Below are positions 9,188 through 18,953 of a DNA stretch of 64,000 nucleotides, one piece after another. The notes under the pieces are model-generated. The model saw nothing but the letters and a program-made list of their open reading frames with translations, had not been told where the DNA came from and searched no databases. The DNA comes from Pedobacter suwonensis. GTDB lineage: Bacteria; Bacteroidota; Bacteroidia; Sphingobacteriales; Sphingobacteriaceae. Within the stretch, counting starts at the first letter, position 1; each line of letters opens with the position of its first letter. The position numbers were made by a program, and so were the translations under genes. The stretch is taken from NCBI RefSeq assembly GCF_900111825.1, contig NZ_FOJM01000001.1, forward strand, positions 266,989-330,988. Reading direction: 5' to 3'.

Positions 9188-11991
9188 TTCAAATCTCCGT
9201 TCAGTTTATAAGTTTCGCCTGCTTTGGTGTGCAGTTCTACCACTAAATTTTTATAATGCAACGTGCAATCTCCACCGGTTTTAGATTTCAGTGTAAATGA
9301 AGTTAATGTACCTTTATCCCAACTCAAATCTACTTCGAAACCACCTCTGGCCTGTAAACCTCTGATGTTGCCAGTAGGCATCGCTGTTGGCAAAGCCGGT
9401 AAAATATCCAGATAGCCCTGATGGCTTTGCAGGATCATCTCAGCTATCCCGGCAGATCCCCCGAAATTGCCATCAATCTGAAACGGCGGATGTGCGTCGA
9501 AAAGATTTACGTAAGATCCGGCTCCGTTATTGGCTGGTTTCAGCAACATCTTTACCAGTTTCATGGCATGATCGCCATCCTTAAACCGGGCCCAGAAATT
9601 TATTTTCCAGGCCAAACTCCAGCCCGTGGCATCGTCTCCACGATACAGCAATGATTGTTTTGCTGCCTGCATCATTTTGGCATCAGCATCCCAGGTAATG
9701 TCGCTGCCGGGATAAACGCCCCACAAATGTGAAACATGACGGTGTTTGTTGGTTGTATCGTCTTCATCGGTTAGCCACTCTTGCAACTGGCCATATTTAC
9801 CGATTTGATTTGGTGCCAGTTGTTTCAACTTTTCCTGCAGTATTTTTTTGAAATCTGTATCTGTGTGGAGTACATCGGCAGCGGCAATACAGTTCTTAAA
9901 CAGTGAGCGGATAATCTGGTGATCCATAGTTGGCCCGGCTACCAAACCTCCATTTTCGGGTGAGTTAGATGGTGTACTGATTAACCAACCTGTTTTAGGA
10001 TCTTTTATCAGAAAATCTACAAAGAACAGCGCAGCCTTTCTCATTGAAGGGTAAGCTTCTTTTTCGAGGAATTTCCGGTCATGGCTAAACTGGTAATGCT
10101 CCCATAAATGCTGGCATAACCAGGCTGCGCCGCTTACCCAGATGCCATGATCAGCAGCGTTTATAGGGGCGGTTCCATTCCATAAATCGGTGTTATGGTG
10201 TAGTACCCAACCCCTTGCATTGTAATATGCTTTGGCCGTTTCGCCACCGGTTTTGATTAAACCTTTAATTTTCCGGAATAAGGGTTCGTTTAAGGCCGAT
10301 AAGTTTAAAACTTCTGCTGGCCAGTAATTCATTTCCAGGTTGATGTTGGTGGTATATTTACTGCCCCATGGCGGGGTTAATAAATCATTCCAGATGCCTT
10401 GCAGGTTGGCCGGTTGCGTTCCTGGTCTTGAACTTGAAATTAGTAAATACCGTCCATATTGCATATATAAAGCAGCAAAAGCAGCATCACCGGAAGTTGC
10501 AAATTTTTTCAAACGCTCATCTGTTGGTAGGCGTTCATTTTCTGACCGACCAAAACTAACCTCAAACCTGTTGTAGTATTGCTGGTATTCTTTAACGTGG
10601 CTCTGCTTTATTTCAGCATAGGTTTTCCCTTTGAGGCTTTTGAGCGCTTTAAAATTGGCGGCAGCCGGTAAGCCTGAAACATCCTGCGCATTAATAAAAT
10701 TAGTGCCTGCAATTAAGTAGAGGGTAACCTCATCTGCCTGATTTATACTGATTTTTCCGTTTGTAATTTTTAAACTTCCTTTTTTAACGATTGCCGTTAA
10801 GCTGCTTTCTCCTTTTAATGCCCCATTGTTAACTGCAACTGTTAAAGCAAGTGTTTGCTTATCCAGTATTTTAACGGCCGACCGGCGATGCGGACTTGAT
10901 AATTCGGCATCGAAGGTGATGGCTTTAGGTTTATTGGCACTTAAATGAATAACTACCGCCTGGTTGGGTTGACTGGCAAAATATTCGCGCTGATAGTTTA
11001 CCCCATCGCTGCTGAAAGTAGTTTTAGCTATCGCCGTGCTGATATCCAGCGAACGTTTATAGTTGCTTACCAGTGATTTACTAAATTTAAAGTATAAGTT
11101 AAGGTCACCAAAGGGTTGGTAGCTCTTCTGATACTGCGATATGGCAGGCGGGTTTTCATCCTGAATTTTATATTTCCATGCTTTTTCCAGTGAAACTCCT
11201 TGTGTAATATCTGATCCTACCGGATAGATACCAATTTTTTTGCTTGTATCTTTATAGCCGAGTAAACCACCCTTATCAGCATAATTAAGCACCTGTATAG
11301 CAATGGTATTGCTGCCTGTTTTAACCAGTTTTGCCGGAACGGTGTATTTTCTCGGTTCATTGTTATCAGTATTGCCAACCAACGTGCCGTTAATGTAAGT
11401 AAAATCCTGATCACGGATGCGGTTAAGATCAAGTATCAAATCTTTTCCATTCCAGTTTTCAGGGACATCGAAAGTTGTTCGAAGCCATACTGCTCCGTCT
11501 AAATTGGCAAGTCCAGCCGTTTCCCAGCCATCAAAAGCTGGTACTTTGAGGCTTTTCCAGTTTTTGTCATCAAAATTGGTCAACGCAGGATTACCCGTTA
11601 AGCCTTTTCCAGCTTTCATTTGGTTTACCCAGGCATTTTTGTCTCCGGCTTCGCTTTGTAAACCCATAAACTGTGCCTGCGCAAGGCTTTCGGCTTCTTT
11701 TTGTTTTCCCTCAAAAAGCAGTTCTCTAATGTCTTTTAAATATTTATATGCCCCTTTTCGGTTGTAACCTCTTGGTTTTCCGGTCCATAAAGTTTCTTCA
11801 TTAAACTGGATATGATCGACCATGGTACCTGCAAAAATCATGGCGCCAATGCGGCCGTTACCAATTGGCAATGCATCTGTCCATTTTTCTGCAGGTTTAT
11901 TATACCACAAAATATGGTTGTTTTCCTGTGTCCATGCATTTGATTGAACAATTATGGCTAAAATTAAAGTGGCTAAAGATTTAAATTTCAT
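9184..11991 (-). CDS. Secreted GH95 alpha-L-fucosidase/galactosidase with inserted jelly roll
   Basis: This 935-residue protein has a signal peptide (1-21) and GH95 hallmarks: [14 protein letters not shown] (40-53), NINLEMNYWPAE for the Asn pair of the catalytic site, STPSNSPEN with the acid Glu, and [12 protein letters not shown] with the conserved Asp. GH95 inverting enzymes remove alpha-L-fucose or alpha-L-galactose. Residues about 115-287 are an extra module looking like a sugar-binding jelly roll (DGAVWLRTTFDVPENWNG, then TGSNTIAIQVLNYADKGG), inserted between FMG and the YQPFGDL strand of the N-domain. The second GH95 at 34708 lacks it. The gene follows GH28 with a 1-bp gap and overlaps GH2, so all three are co-transcribed. 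Confidence 0.93.
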   Translation of the reverse strand: MKFKSLATLILAIIVQSNAWTQENNHILWYNKPAEKWTDALPIGNGRIGAMIFAGTMVDHIQFNEETLWTGKPRGYNRKGAYKYLKDIRELLFEGKQKEAESLAQAQFMGLQSEAGDKNAWVNQMKAGKGLTGNPALTNFDDKNWKSLKVPAFDGWETAGLANLDGAVWLRTTFDVPENWNGKDLILDLNRIRDQDFTYINGTLVGNTDNNEPRKYTVPAKLVKTGSNTIAIQVLNYADKGGLLGYKDTSKKIGIYPVGSDITQGVSLEKAWKYKIQDENPPAISQYQKSYQPFGDLNLYFKFSKSLVSNYKRSLDISTAIAKTTFSSDGVNYQREYFASQPNQAVVIHLSANKPKAITFDAELSSPHRRSAVKILDKQTLALTVAVNNGALKGESSLTAIVKKGSLKITNGKISINQADEVTLYLIAGTNFINAQDVSGLPAAANFKALKSLKGKTYAEIKQSHVKEYQQYYNRFEVSFGRSENERLPTDERLKKFATSGDAAFAALYMQYGRYLLISSSRPGTQPANLQGIWNDLLTPPWGSKYTTNINLEMNYWPAEVLNLSALNEPLFRKIKGLIKTGGETAKAYYNARGWVLHHNTDLWNGTAPINAADHGIWVSGAAWLCQHLWEHYQFSHDRKFLEKEAYPSMRKAALFFVDFLIKDPKTGWLISTPSNSPENGGLVAGPTMDHQIIRSLFKNCIAAADVLHTDTDFKKILQEKLKQLAPNQIGKYGQLQEWLTDEDDTTNKHRHVSHLWGVYPGSDITWDADAKMMQAAKQSLLYRGDDATGWSLAWKINFWARFKDGDHAMKLVKMLLKPANNGAGSYVNLFDAHPPFQIDGNFGGSAGIAEMILQSHQGYLDILPALPTAMPTGNIRGLQARGGFEVDLSWDKGTLTSFTLKSKTGGDCTLHYKNLVVELHTKAGETYKLNGDLK

Positions 11992-11992
11992 G

Positions 11993-13570
11993 TTATTGTA
12001 CTTTATCGCCCGAAATAATTTCGATAGTGGCCATTACTTCTTTTTCTTTTTTAACGGGCGTTTTCACCCTTCTGAAATTATTGTTGCCTAAAAATATATT
12101 TTTCGTTTCAGCACCACTTAATTTTAAGTATGTATTTACTTCAGATGAAGGAAAAGCATTGTATAAAAAGAGGTCAGAAGTATTGGTTAAGTCTATAACA
12201 GCTGCATCTGCAGGCACTTTGTCGCTTTTTAGCCCATCTATAATCAGGCTACTTACCTGAGTTGCCTTTATTGCTGGGCCAATTTGGGTATTAATGGCTA
12301 GCTGGTGTAGTTCAATAGCTGTAGCATTACTAATCGAAAAACCGCTTTTCGCATCAAGGTTGATGTCGTTAAAAGTAACATTGCTGATGGGCATTTCTTC
12401 AAGCCCGTTTAAATAGGCCGCCTGGTTTACCTGTCCTGTGATGTTGGCGAAATGAATGTTCCGGAATGCCGGCGTACGTACTGAAACTGGTTCAACCTTG
12501 GTTTTAGCGTATTGCATATCGAGTACAATGGCTTGTTCGCGGATGTTTTTCATGATGATATTATTCACCCTGATCTCCTCTACTACACCACCCCTTCCGC
12601 GTGCGGTTTTGATGCGGATACCGCGGTCAGTTCCATCGAAAACGCAGTTGGAAATGGTTATCTTGCGTACATCGCCCGACATTTCGCTGCCAATTACTAC
12701 GCCACCATGACCAGACAACATGGTACAATTGGTAATTACATAGTTTTCGGCCGGAACTGCCATTTTTCTGCCTGGTGCATCTTTACCGGATTTAATGGTG
12801 ATGCAATCGTCGCCAACACTGATGTGGCAGTCTGAAATGTGTACGTTTTTGCACGATTCGGGGTTAATGCCATCGGTATTGGGCGAATGCGGATTATTTA
12901 TGGTTACCGCATGAACTTTCACATTTTCGCAGAACTCAGGATTAACCGTCCAGAATGGTGAATTGCGAATGGTAATGCCTTCAATCAACACATTTTTGCA
13001 GAACATGGGCTGGATAAACGGCGGACGTAAAAAGCCGCGTTTCATTTGTTTGGGATCGTCCGGTAAGATGATGTCCTTATTTAGGCTGGCAAAGGTGGTT
13101 TGCCATTTCGATACCGGTTGCCCTTCTTTATAACCTTCAACAAAATTCCACCATTTTTTACCGTGGCCATCAATTATACCTCGACCGATAATCGAGATGT
13201 TCTCGGCTTTATAGGCATAAAACAAGGGCGAAAAGCTGGTTACATCTACCCCTTCATATCGGCTTTTGACCATCGGAAGGTAATCGTCAAAGTTATCGCT
13301 GAAATGGAGCTCTGCACCAGCATCAATTAAAATGGTAATATTACTTTTTAAATGGATTGGCCCTGTTAAATATTTACCTGCCGGAAAATAAACAGTACCT
13401 CCACCCATTTTTGAAGCCGCATCTATCGCATTTTTGATGGCTCTAGTAGCCAATTTACTGCTGTCGTTTTTAGCGCCATATTCAATTACGTTATAGTACC
13501 CTTGTGCCTTCGCGTTAAGGTAACCGATAACTGTTATTGCAAAAATTAAAGTTTTGATTATGTATCTCAT
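11993..13570 (-). CDS. Secreted GH28 polygalacturonase-family hydrolase
   Basis: With the start at 13570 the protein has 525 residues and begins with a clear signal peptide (MRYIIKTLIFAITVIGYLNAKA); an upstream in-frame extension to 13684 would bury it, so I reject that. It is a right-handed beta-helix of GH28. The catalytic motifs are all visible: NTDGINP, SVGDDCITIKSG, LSGHGGVVIGSE and RGIRIKT. GH28 enzymes hydrolyse alpha-galacturonide links in pectin (homogalacturonan, rhamnogalacturonan or exo-acting). It is the first gene of the GH28-GH95-GH2 block and lies just downstream of a tandem repeat array. Confidence 0.93.
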   Translation of the reverse strand: MRYIIKTLIFAITVIGYLNAKAQGYYNVIEYGAKNDSSKLATRAIKNAIDAASKMGGGTVYFPAGKYLTGPIHLKSNITILIDAGAELHFSDNFDDYLPMVKSRYEGVDVTSFSPLFYAYKAENISIIGRGIIDGHGKKWWNFVEGYKEGQPVSKWQTTFASLNKDIILPDDPKQMKRGFLRPPFIQPMFCKNVLIEGITIRNSPFWTVNPEFCENVKVHAVTINNPHSPNTDGINPESCKNVHISDCHISVGDDCITIKSGKDAPGRKMAVPAENYVITNCTMLSGHGGVVIGSEMSGDVRKITISNCVFDGTDRGIRIKTARGRGGVVEEIRVNNIIMKNIREQAIVLDMQYAKTKVEPVSVRTPAFRNIHFANITGQVNQAAYLNGLEEMPISNVTFNDINLDAKSGFSISNATAIELHQLAINTQIGPAIKATQVSSLIIDGLKSDKVPADAAVIDLTNTSDLFLYNAFPSSEVNTYLKLSGAETKNIFLGNNNFRRVKTPVKKEKEVMATIEIISGDKVQ

Positions 13571-13690
13571 TAGGTTTAAATATTTATTTTTTGCTGTATC
13601 CATGTTCTGTATACTTGCAATACAAGCCAATTGTCTTAAAAAGATTGCTTCAGGCCATTCGCCTCCCCGCCTTCCGGTTCGCAATTACAG

Positions 13691-14304
13691 TTTTATTTAC
13701 TATCGTCCTCGTTTGTAACGGGGATGATCGGGTTTAGCGATTGTATCGCCGCGGTTTACTCCTATCTCTCCGTAGCGTTCCAAACGCTACTGATTGGAAT
13801 AGAAATAAGTCTTTGACCCGTATTGCTATTGAGTTATAAACTCAATCCTATTCAATAATCCGTAGTGACGCTGCGCTTAACACTACGGAGAGATGTTTTA
13901 TTTACTATCGTCCTCGTTTGTAACGGGGATGATCGAGATTAGCGATTGTATCCCCGCAGTTTACTCCGATCTATCCGTAGCGTTCCAAACGCTACCAATC
14001 TGGAATAGAAAAGAGTCTTTGACCCGTATTGCTATTGAGTTATAAACTCAATCCTATTTAATAATCCGTAGTGACGCTGCGCTTAATACTACGGACAGAT
14101 TATTTATTATCGTCCTCGTTTGTAACGGGGATGATCGAGCTTAGCGATTGTATCGCCGCAATTTACTCCGATCTATCCGTAGCGTTCCAAACGCTACTGA
14201 TTGGAATAGAAAAGAGTCTTTGACCCGTATTATTGATTGAGTTATAAACTCAATCCTATTCAATAATCCGTAGTGACGCTGCGCTTAACACTACGGATAG
14301 GATT
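13691..14304. repeat. Three tandem copies of a ~205-bp hairpin-rich unit
   Basis: Units start near 13691, 13896 and 14101 (spacings about 205 and 202 bp) and differ by scattered substitutions. Each unit holds several inverted repeats: gtagcgttccaaacgctac, attgagttataaactcaat, and ccgtagtg paired with cactacgg. The array fills the 740 bp between the MGH1-like gene and GH28, both on the minus strand, where a promoter or terminator would be expected. No ORF is supported in it. It could act as a transcript-stability or termination block, or be a non-autonomous repeat that amplified in place. Confidence 0.9.
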
Positions 14305-14310
14305 TAGTAT

Positions 14311-15867
14311 TTAGTTCATCAACACTTTTAAAGGTTTTAAATCTTTGCCTTTAAAAATCATCTTTCCATCTGCAAATACTAAAAATCCCTTACCTTTTTG
14401 GTATTTATTTCCGGTTTTATCCCACAATACCGTTAAAATCGTGTTGTGATAAGAAACGTCATCAAGGATAAACCAATCCCATTGATTTTTGGGAATTAGC
14501 GGATAGATTTCCAATATGTTGTCTGCCCGTGGTTTGATGCCAACCAGATCGTTGATAATCAAATCGCAAAAAGTAGAGTGATTGTAAAAGCTGCTTCGCG
14601 GATTATCGCCTTTTAACCATTCGCCATTCCTCTCGTCCTGGTACTCTCCGATGTAAGGTTTGCCATTTTTGGTGTGCGATGCAGCGAATTTATGTAACTC
14701 TTTATAGAACACGGTCGCGCTCATTTTACCATGCTGTTTATAGTTGGTAAGCAGATTAGCCAATCCTTTAAGCGTTTGCGAGCTGGCAAATGGCCAGAGT
14801 GCGCCATCCCATTCGCAACTATGGCCCGTACCGCGCGTTCTGAACGTCGGATTTCTCCTTTCCGCAGTGGTGAGGCCCCAGGGCGCATTAAAGCCTGCGG
14901 TATCTAACAACTGATCCCAGGCTTTTGCGTAGCTGGCTTTATCGTCTGGTAAATTAAAATCCCATGGAATAAAACCTATGGCTTCGCGAACCCCGGCATG
15001 TCCGCCCTTTGCTTTCCTGGTTTCGAAAAAAGCTGAAGCTTGATTCCAAAGACTATCCTGGACCAATTTTTTAATTGAATCAGCCTTCAGGTTATATTTA
15101 GTCACTAAGCTGTTGTCGCCAAACATTTTACCGAGCTTACTTAAAGCAATAGCATTGCCATACATGTAGCTGTTAATGGTTGGCCTTTGGTTTTGATCCC
15201 TCCTCGATCCGCTGATCGATTCCTCCATTCCATCTTTCACGTCGTTTTGCCAGAACAAGCCGTTTTTAAGCTTTCGCTCTGATTCCCATTTGGCATAATC
15301 TTTATCCAATGCAGGTAAAATATCCTTTAAGAATTTTTGATCGGGTTTTACCAGATGGTTTTGGTATACAGCATCATCAACCCAGCTGCTGAACTGGTGA
15401 AAACGTTGCTTGGTCTGACCTACATCAGCATGGTAGAGCCAAAATTTCACATAATCCTGTAAATAGCTGTTGTCTTTCAGCCACCTGCCCTCGTAAAGAT
15501 GGTGACCTAAGGCACAGCTAATGGAATTGTATTTACCTGCATGTTTTACAGGCTCAATAAACTCGGTAAAAATAAAACCTTCCGGAGTTTTGACCAGATG
15601 CTTGCGATACGTCCACCAGCGGTAATAATAATTTTGCTCCAGCACTTCGTCCGGGCATTCAAATAAAGGAATCTGCCCCGAAAGCCAGTTAAAGGCTTCG
15701 GCATTAGTTATGTAGTTTTTTACAGCCTCAGTATCAATAGCATTAAAATACGTTACATACTTTTTTAGTTTATCTGTTCCGATAACCGTTTTTTGCTGCG
15801 CAAAGCCCATAAAAGCACATAGCGATAATATCGCTGTGGCTATAAAATTTCTTGTGTTTACCATCAT
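14311..15867 (-). CDS. Secreted MGH1-like six-hairpin glycoside hydrolase
   Basis: This 518-residue protein has a signal peptide (MMVNTRNFIATAILSLCAFMGFAQ) and looks like the (alpha/alpha)6 glycosidase fold of the MGH1/trehalase/GH63-like group. Suggestive segments are ESISGSRRDQNQRPTINSYM (about 213-232), SCEWDGALWPFASSQTLKG (about 350-368) and YIGEYQDERNGEW (about 403-415). The reaction and anomer are unknown. Its start overlaps the stop of the upstream gene by 4 bp (ATGA), so the two are translationally coupled and probably act on the same glycan. The repeat array follows its stop directly. Confidence 0.7.
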   Translation of the reverse strand: MMVNTRNFIATAILSLCAFMGFAQQKTVIGTDKLKKYVTYFNAIDTEAVKNYITNAEAFNWLSGQIPLFECPDEVLEQNYYYRWWTYRKHLVKTPEGFIFTEFIEPVKHAGKYNSISCALGHHLYEGRWLKDNSYLQDYVKFWLYHADVGQTKQRFHQFSSWVDDAVYQNHLVKPDQKFLKDILPALDKDYAKWESERKLKNGLFWQNDVKDGMEESISGSRRDQNQRPTINSYMYGNAIALSKLGKMFGDNSLVTKYNLKADSIKKLVQDSLWNQASAFFETRKAKGGHAGVREAIGFIPWDFNLPDDKASYAKAWDQLLDTAGFNAPWGLTTAERRNPTFRTRGTGHSCEWDGALWPFASSQTLKGLANLLTNYKQHGKMSATVFYKELHKFAASHTKNGKPYIGEYQDERNGEWLKGDNPRSSFYNHSTFCDLIINDLVGIKPRADNILEIYPLIPKNQWDWFILDDVSYHNTILTVLWDKTGNKYQKGKGFLVFADGKMIFKGKDLKPLKVLMN

Positions 15868-18599
15868 TCAAATAACCAGTCTATATCTTTTCCATGTCCG
15901 TCCAAACCTGCGTTAAAAATCCGCAGTTCCTGTTTATCGTCAATAAAACCCAATACCAAACAAGCACCTTTGCCTAAATTTAAGGTATGTGTACCGGCTG
16001 GAAAAGCGTAAGCGTGTACGTTTACCGGCGGGAAGCCTGCCGCAACCAGCGCATTTGATATTTTAATTTCCGACTGACCATAATTATTGGCACTTGCATC
16101 GGTTTCCAGTTGCGGTGCTGCCAGGTACTGCGGGCTTTTCTGGTTAAAAAATCCAACCAGCAATTTTACGGACTGTGCGGTACTAAACTTAATTTCGGTT
16201 CCGTCTTTAATTTGGCTGGCTTTGGAAAGTTGAATGCCCTTTAAACCCTGCAACTCGTCTGCAAGCGCTTTAATTTTGACCGTAGTATCGCTAAAAACCA
16301 CGGCCTCTTTAGCAATTACATAAGTCGCTTTATGATTTAAAATTTGTACTGCCGCCGCTTTATATTTGATTATTTTAGCTGTTTCTCCTTGCTTAACCGA
16401 TTTTAAAGAATCAATACTGTATTTAAAATGATTGAGTTCCCTGGTAAAAACCGGCAACATTTCACGCCAGTGGATAAATGTTTTGTCTACGCCGCGCATC
16501 GGAATTTTGCGTTGCTTGGTCTGCATACTGTTTGCATATAAATAAGTTTTTTCAGTGTATTTAACCAGATTGGCATAGTGTGCTACACTTTTTTCAAGAA
16601 AGGGCAGTGCCTGAACCAGATCGGCCACATCGTTTGAGTATTTATAGCGTAATATCCAGAGCGCGGCTTTAACCTTTTCAGCGTAAAAGTTGGCCATGGC
16701 ATCATAACAATACATGTCGTTTTTAAGCCGGTTAAATTCTGCGGTATCTTTAGTTACGGTTGGGGCTGCGTTTTGTATAGCAGCCAGAGCTTTCTGACCG
16801 TGTACCACAACTTCTTTGGCAATCTGCACAGGTGTTTCGCCGATATGGCCCAGCTTTTTAAATTCTTTCTCGGCGTAATCAATAATCATCTCTCCTTCCG
16901 GCGCTTCCGATTCGTACATTAAAGTAAATACGCCGTAACGATATGGATTAATGAGCTGCGTCATTAACATACCCAGCGTTAAAGTCTGGCGGTTGCCATC
17001 AGTTATGCCATACCGGCGCAGGAGTTTAGGCGAAATCTCTCCCGATTCTTCATAAGCATTTAGAATGGCCTTTCCACCCATTAGGCTGGCGCCGTATTTA
17101 TCGGCCAGTGCTTCACCCCAATAGTTTATTTCCTGTGTGCGGTCTCTTTGTGAATTCCAGGAATAGCGGCCCCATTCCTTGTACCAGATCCAGTCACGGT
17201 CTACCTCTAACAAACGACCTTTAACATCGTCTGCAGCATATGGCCAATCCCAGTAGCTGGCCTGCGGGTACAGGTGCAGCCCTTTGGCGCCATAAATTTT
17301 GTTCATGGCCTGTACCGATTTTTGGATAAAATCTGCCGAACCATATCTAAAAGGTTCCAGATTAGCCAGGATGTGTACATTGGAGATATTTACCGTGCCA
17401 ATGGCTGCCAGTTTACGGTTCAGTTCTGCCCAGGCCCCGCGTGGCGTGTAAGTAGTTAAAGCTTCACCATTAAATTTATTCTCGGTATACAGGTTTTTAT
17501 AAAGTGGCAAAGCAGCTTTCATTACACTGGGTGCATCGGTATCGTGTGCCCGCAAAACAATAGGCGGCTCTTCTTTTATACCGGCAGCTTTTAAACCGTC
17601 TTTCACACCGGGGATAATCGTTTTGGTAAACCAATCGATATCATCCTGCCCAACCCCTTCCATGGCTTCGCCCAATGCCACCATTAAACCTACGTTCGGA
17701 TATTTTTCTACAAATGCAGTGATCGATTTTTTGGTGTAATCCGCAATCAAAGGGATAATTGGTCGATTGCGATCCTGTGTTTTTAATCCGTGTTTATCGG
17801 CAAAAGGTTTAGGAATAATAATGTTGTAAAACATCTGAATTACCCAAATGCCACGTTTATCAGCCTCGTGCGTTAAGAAACTGAAAATTTCTTCGTTTTT
17901 TTTGAGCGTGGCATTATCTACTTCTAAGGCATAAGGATAGGCTTTTAATCGTAATAAAGACGAAAACGGGTGGCCGTTCCACAAATAAAGGGAGTTGTAG
18001 CGGTTCTCCACCATCATGTCGAGGTACTTAATCCATAAAGCCTTATCGTAAAGCCAGGGAAAAGTTTCAGGCGTGTATGGATATTCATAAACATCGTGTC
18101 CGGGTAAATAATCCGGCTTTTGCAAACCGATGCACGTGCCACGTAACACCATTTCAGGCTGATCGGTAAGCGATAAAGCAGTCGGCAATTTTCGGGTATC
18201 ATGAATTCGGTCGGCCAGTTCAATGCAGCCGTATAAAGTGCCTGAAGCATCATGACCAGCGATATAAATGGTTCCGTTTTTATCTGTAAAAATGGTGTAA
18301 GCTTCTTTTTTAGCGGTGGCTATCGTATTTTTTACGGCTGCCGGTAATTTACCAGCTATAATCGCGTCGGAGAATATGCCGACTACAATGCCGGGTCTGC
18401 TTCCCCCTGCCTTAACCTGTTGTATTATTCTGGTCTGGTAACCAACTTTATTCAATGCCTTTAAAATACGTTCTGCACCAAACTTTATCCTTGTATGCGC
18501 AGCTGCAGGGATTAAAATGTTTTTATCAGTGCGGTTTCCGGCACTTGAAAAAGAGATTGATAAAAAATAACAGGAAATAAAAATCAGAAATTTTCTCAT
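15864..18599 (-). CDS. Secreted putative glycosidase, GH20-like N-domain and TIM barrel
   Basis: This 911-residue protein starts with a signal peptide (MRKFLIFISCYFLSISFSSA). Residues about 25-150 look like the zincin-like domain found before GH20/GH67/GH84-type catalytic barrels (AYTIFTDKNGTIYIAGHDASGTLYGCIELAD). A TIM-barrel-like region follows (WIKYLDMMVENRYNSLYLWNG, about 200-220; acidic LMVALGEAMEGVGQDDIDW near 305-325), then a helical C-terminal part and a beta-rich end. Similar Bacteroidota proteins have been labelled alpha-D-galacturonidase, but I cannot confirm that activity. The gene heads the minus-strand glycosidase block and is divergent from the SDR gene. Confidence 0.7.
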   Translation of the reverse strand: MRKFLIFISCYFLSISFSSAGNRTDKNILIPAAAHTRIKFGAERILKALNKVGYQTRIIQQVKAGGSRPGIVVGIFSDAIIAGKLPAAVKNTIATAKKEAYTIFTDKNGTIYIAGHDASGTLYGCIELADRIHDTRKLPTALSLTDQPEMVLRGTCIGLQKPDYLPGHDVYEYPYTPETFPWLYDKALWIKYLDMMVENRYNSLYLWNGHPFSSLLRLKAYPYALEVDNATLKKNEEIFSFLTHEADKRGIWVIQMFYNIIIPKPFADKHGLKTQDRNRPIIPLIADYTKKSITAFVEKYPNVGLMVALGEAMEGVGQDDIDWFTKTIIPGVKDGLKAAGIKEEPPIVLRAHDTDAPSVMKAALPLYKNLYTENKFNGEALTTYTPRGAWAELNRKLAAIGTVNISNVHILANLEPFRYGSADFIQKSVQAMNKIYGAKGLHLYPQASYWDWPYAADDVKGRLLEVDRDWIWYKEWGRYSWNSQRDRTQEINYWGEALADKYGASLMGGKAILNAYEESGEISPKLLRRYGITDGNRQTLTLGMLMTQLINPYRYGVFTLMYESEAPEGEMIIDYAEKEFKKLGHIGETPVQIAKEVVVHGQKALAAIQNAAPTVTKDTAEFNRLKNDMYCYDAMANFYAEKVKAALWILRYKYSNDVADLVQALPFLEKSVAHYANLVKYTEKTYLYANSMQTKQRKIPMRGVDKTFIHWREMLPVFTRELNHFKYSIDSLKSVKQGETAKIIKYKAAAVQILNHKATYVIAKEAVVFSDTTVKIKALADELQGLKGIQLSKASQIKDGTEIKFSTAQSVKLLVGFFNQKSPQYLAAPQLETDASANNYGQSEIKISNALVAAGFPPVNVHAYAFPAGTHTLNLGKGACLVLGFIDDKQELRIFNAGLDGHGKDIDWLFE

Positions 18600-18953
18600 T
18601 TAATCTGGCTCAAATCACAAACCCTTTAAACTTAGGTAATGGATAATATTTGGTTATAATATTATTTAAATATAAAAATAATATTCAAATATAAGTAAAT
18701 TGACTTTTGCGTTTTGTAAAATTTATGCAAGGTAAAGCCTGTTTAAAGCTTTTTGGCTGGTATGACAATATCTGTTAATATTTAGACAAGAAGATAAAAT
18801 TTTTAATCAACAATATTTATTTTATTTGTAGTCGTATTCTAATCAATTATAATATTCCGCCGCTTTTCAGGCGGTAGCAAGCACAAATTATAATGTGAAG
18901 AGTGCAAAATCAACATACGTATATTACATCAACAATCAATTTAAACAATACAC
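18600..18953. promoter_or_regulatory. Divergent control region between glycosidase and catabolic operons
   Basis: This 354-bp AT-rich gap separates the minus-strand glycosidase operon from the plus-strand SDR operon and must hold both promoters. I see a direct repeat aattataat at 18845-18853 and 18886-18894 (41 bp apart, about four helical turns) flanking a hairpin ccgcc-gcttttca-ggcgg (18857-18874). Such spacing is compatible with a dimeric or looping regulator. No perfect TAnnTTTG box was found. Confidence 0.4.

Noticed and set aside
13571..13684. N-terminal extension of GH28 in frame
   Set aside because: It places 38 charged residues before a clear signal peptide; the start at 13570 fits much better.
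13691..14304. CRISPR array
   Set aside because: The units are about 205 bp, contiguous, without short repeats and unique spacers, and no cas genes are present.
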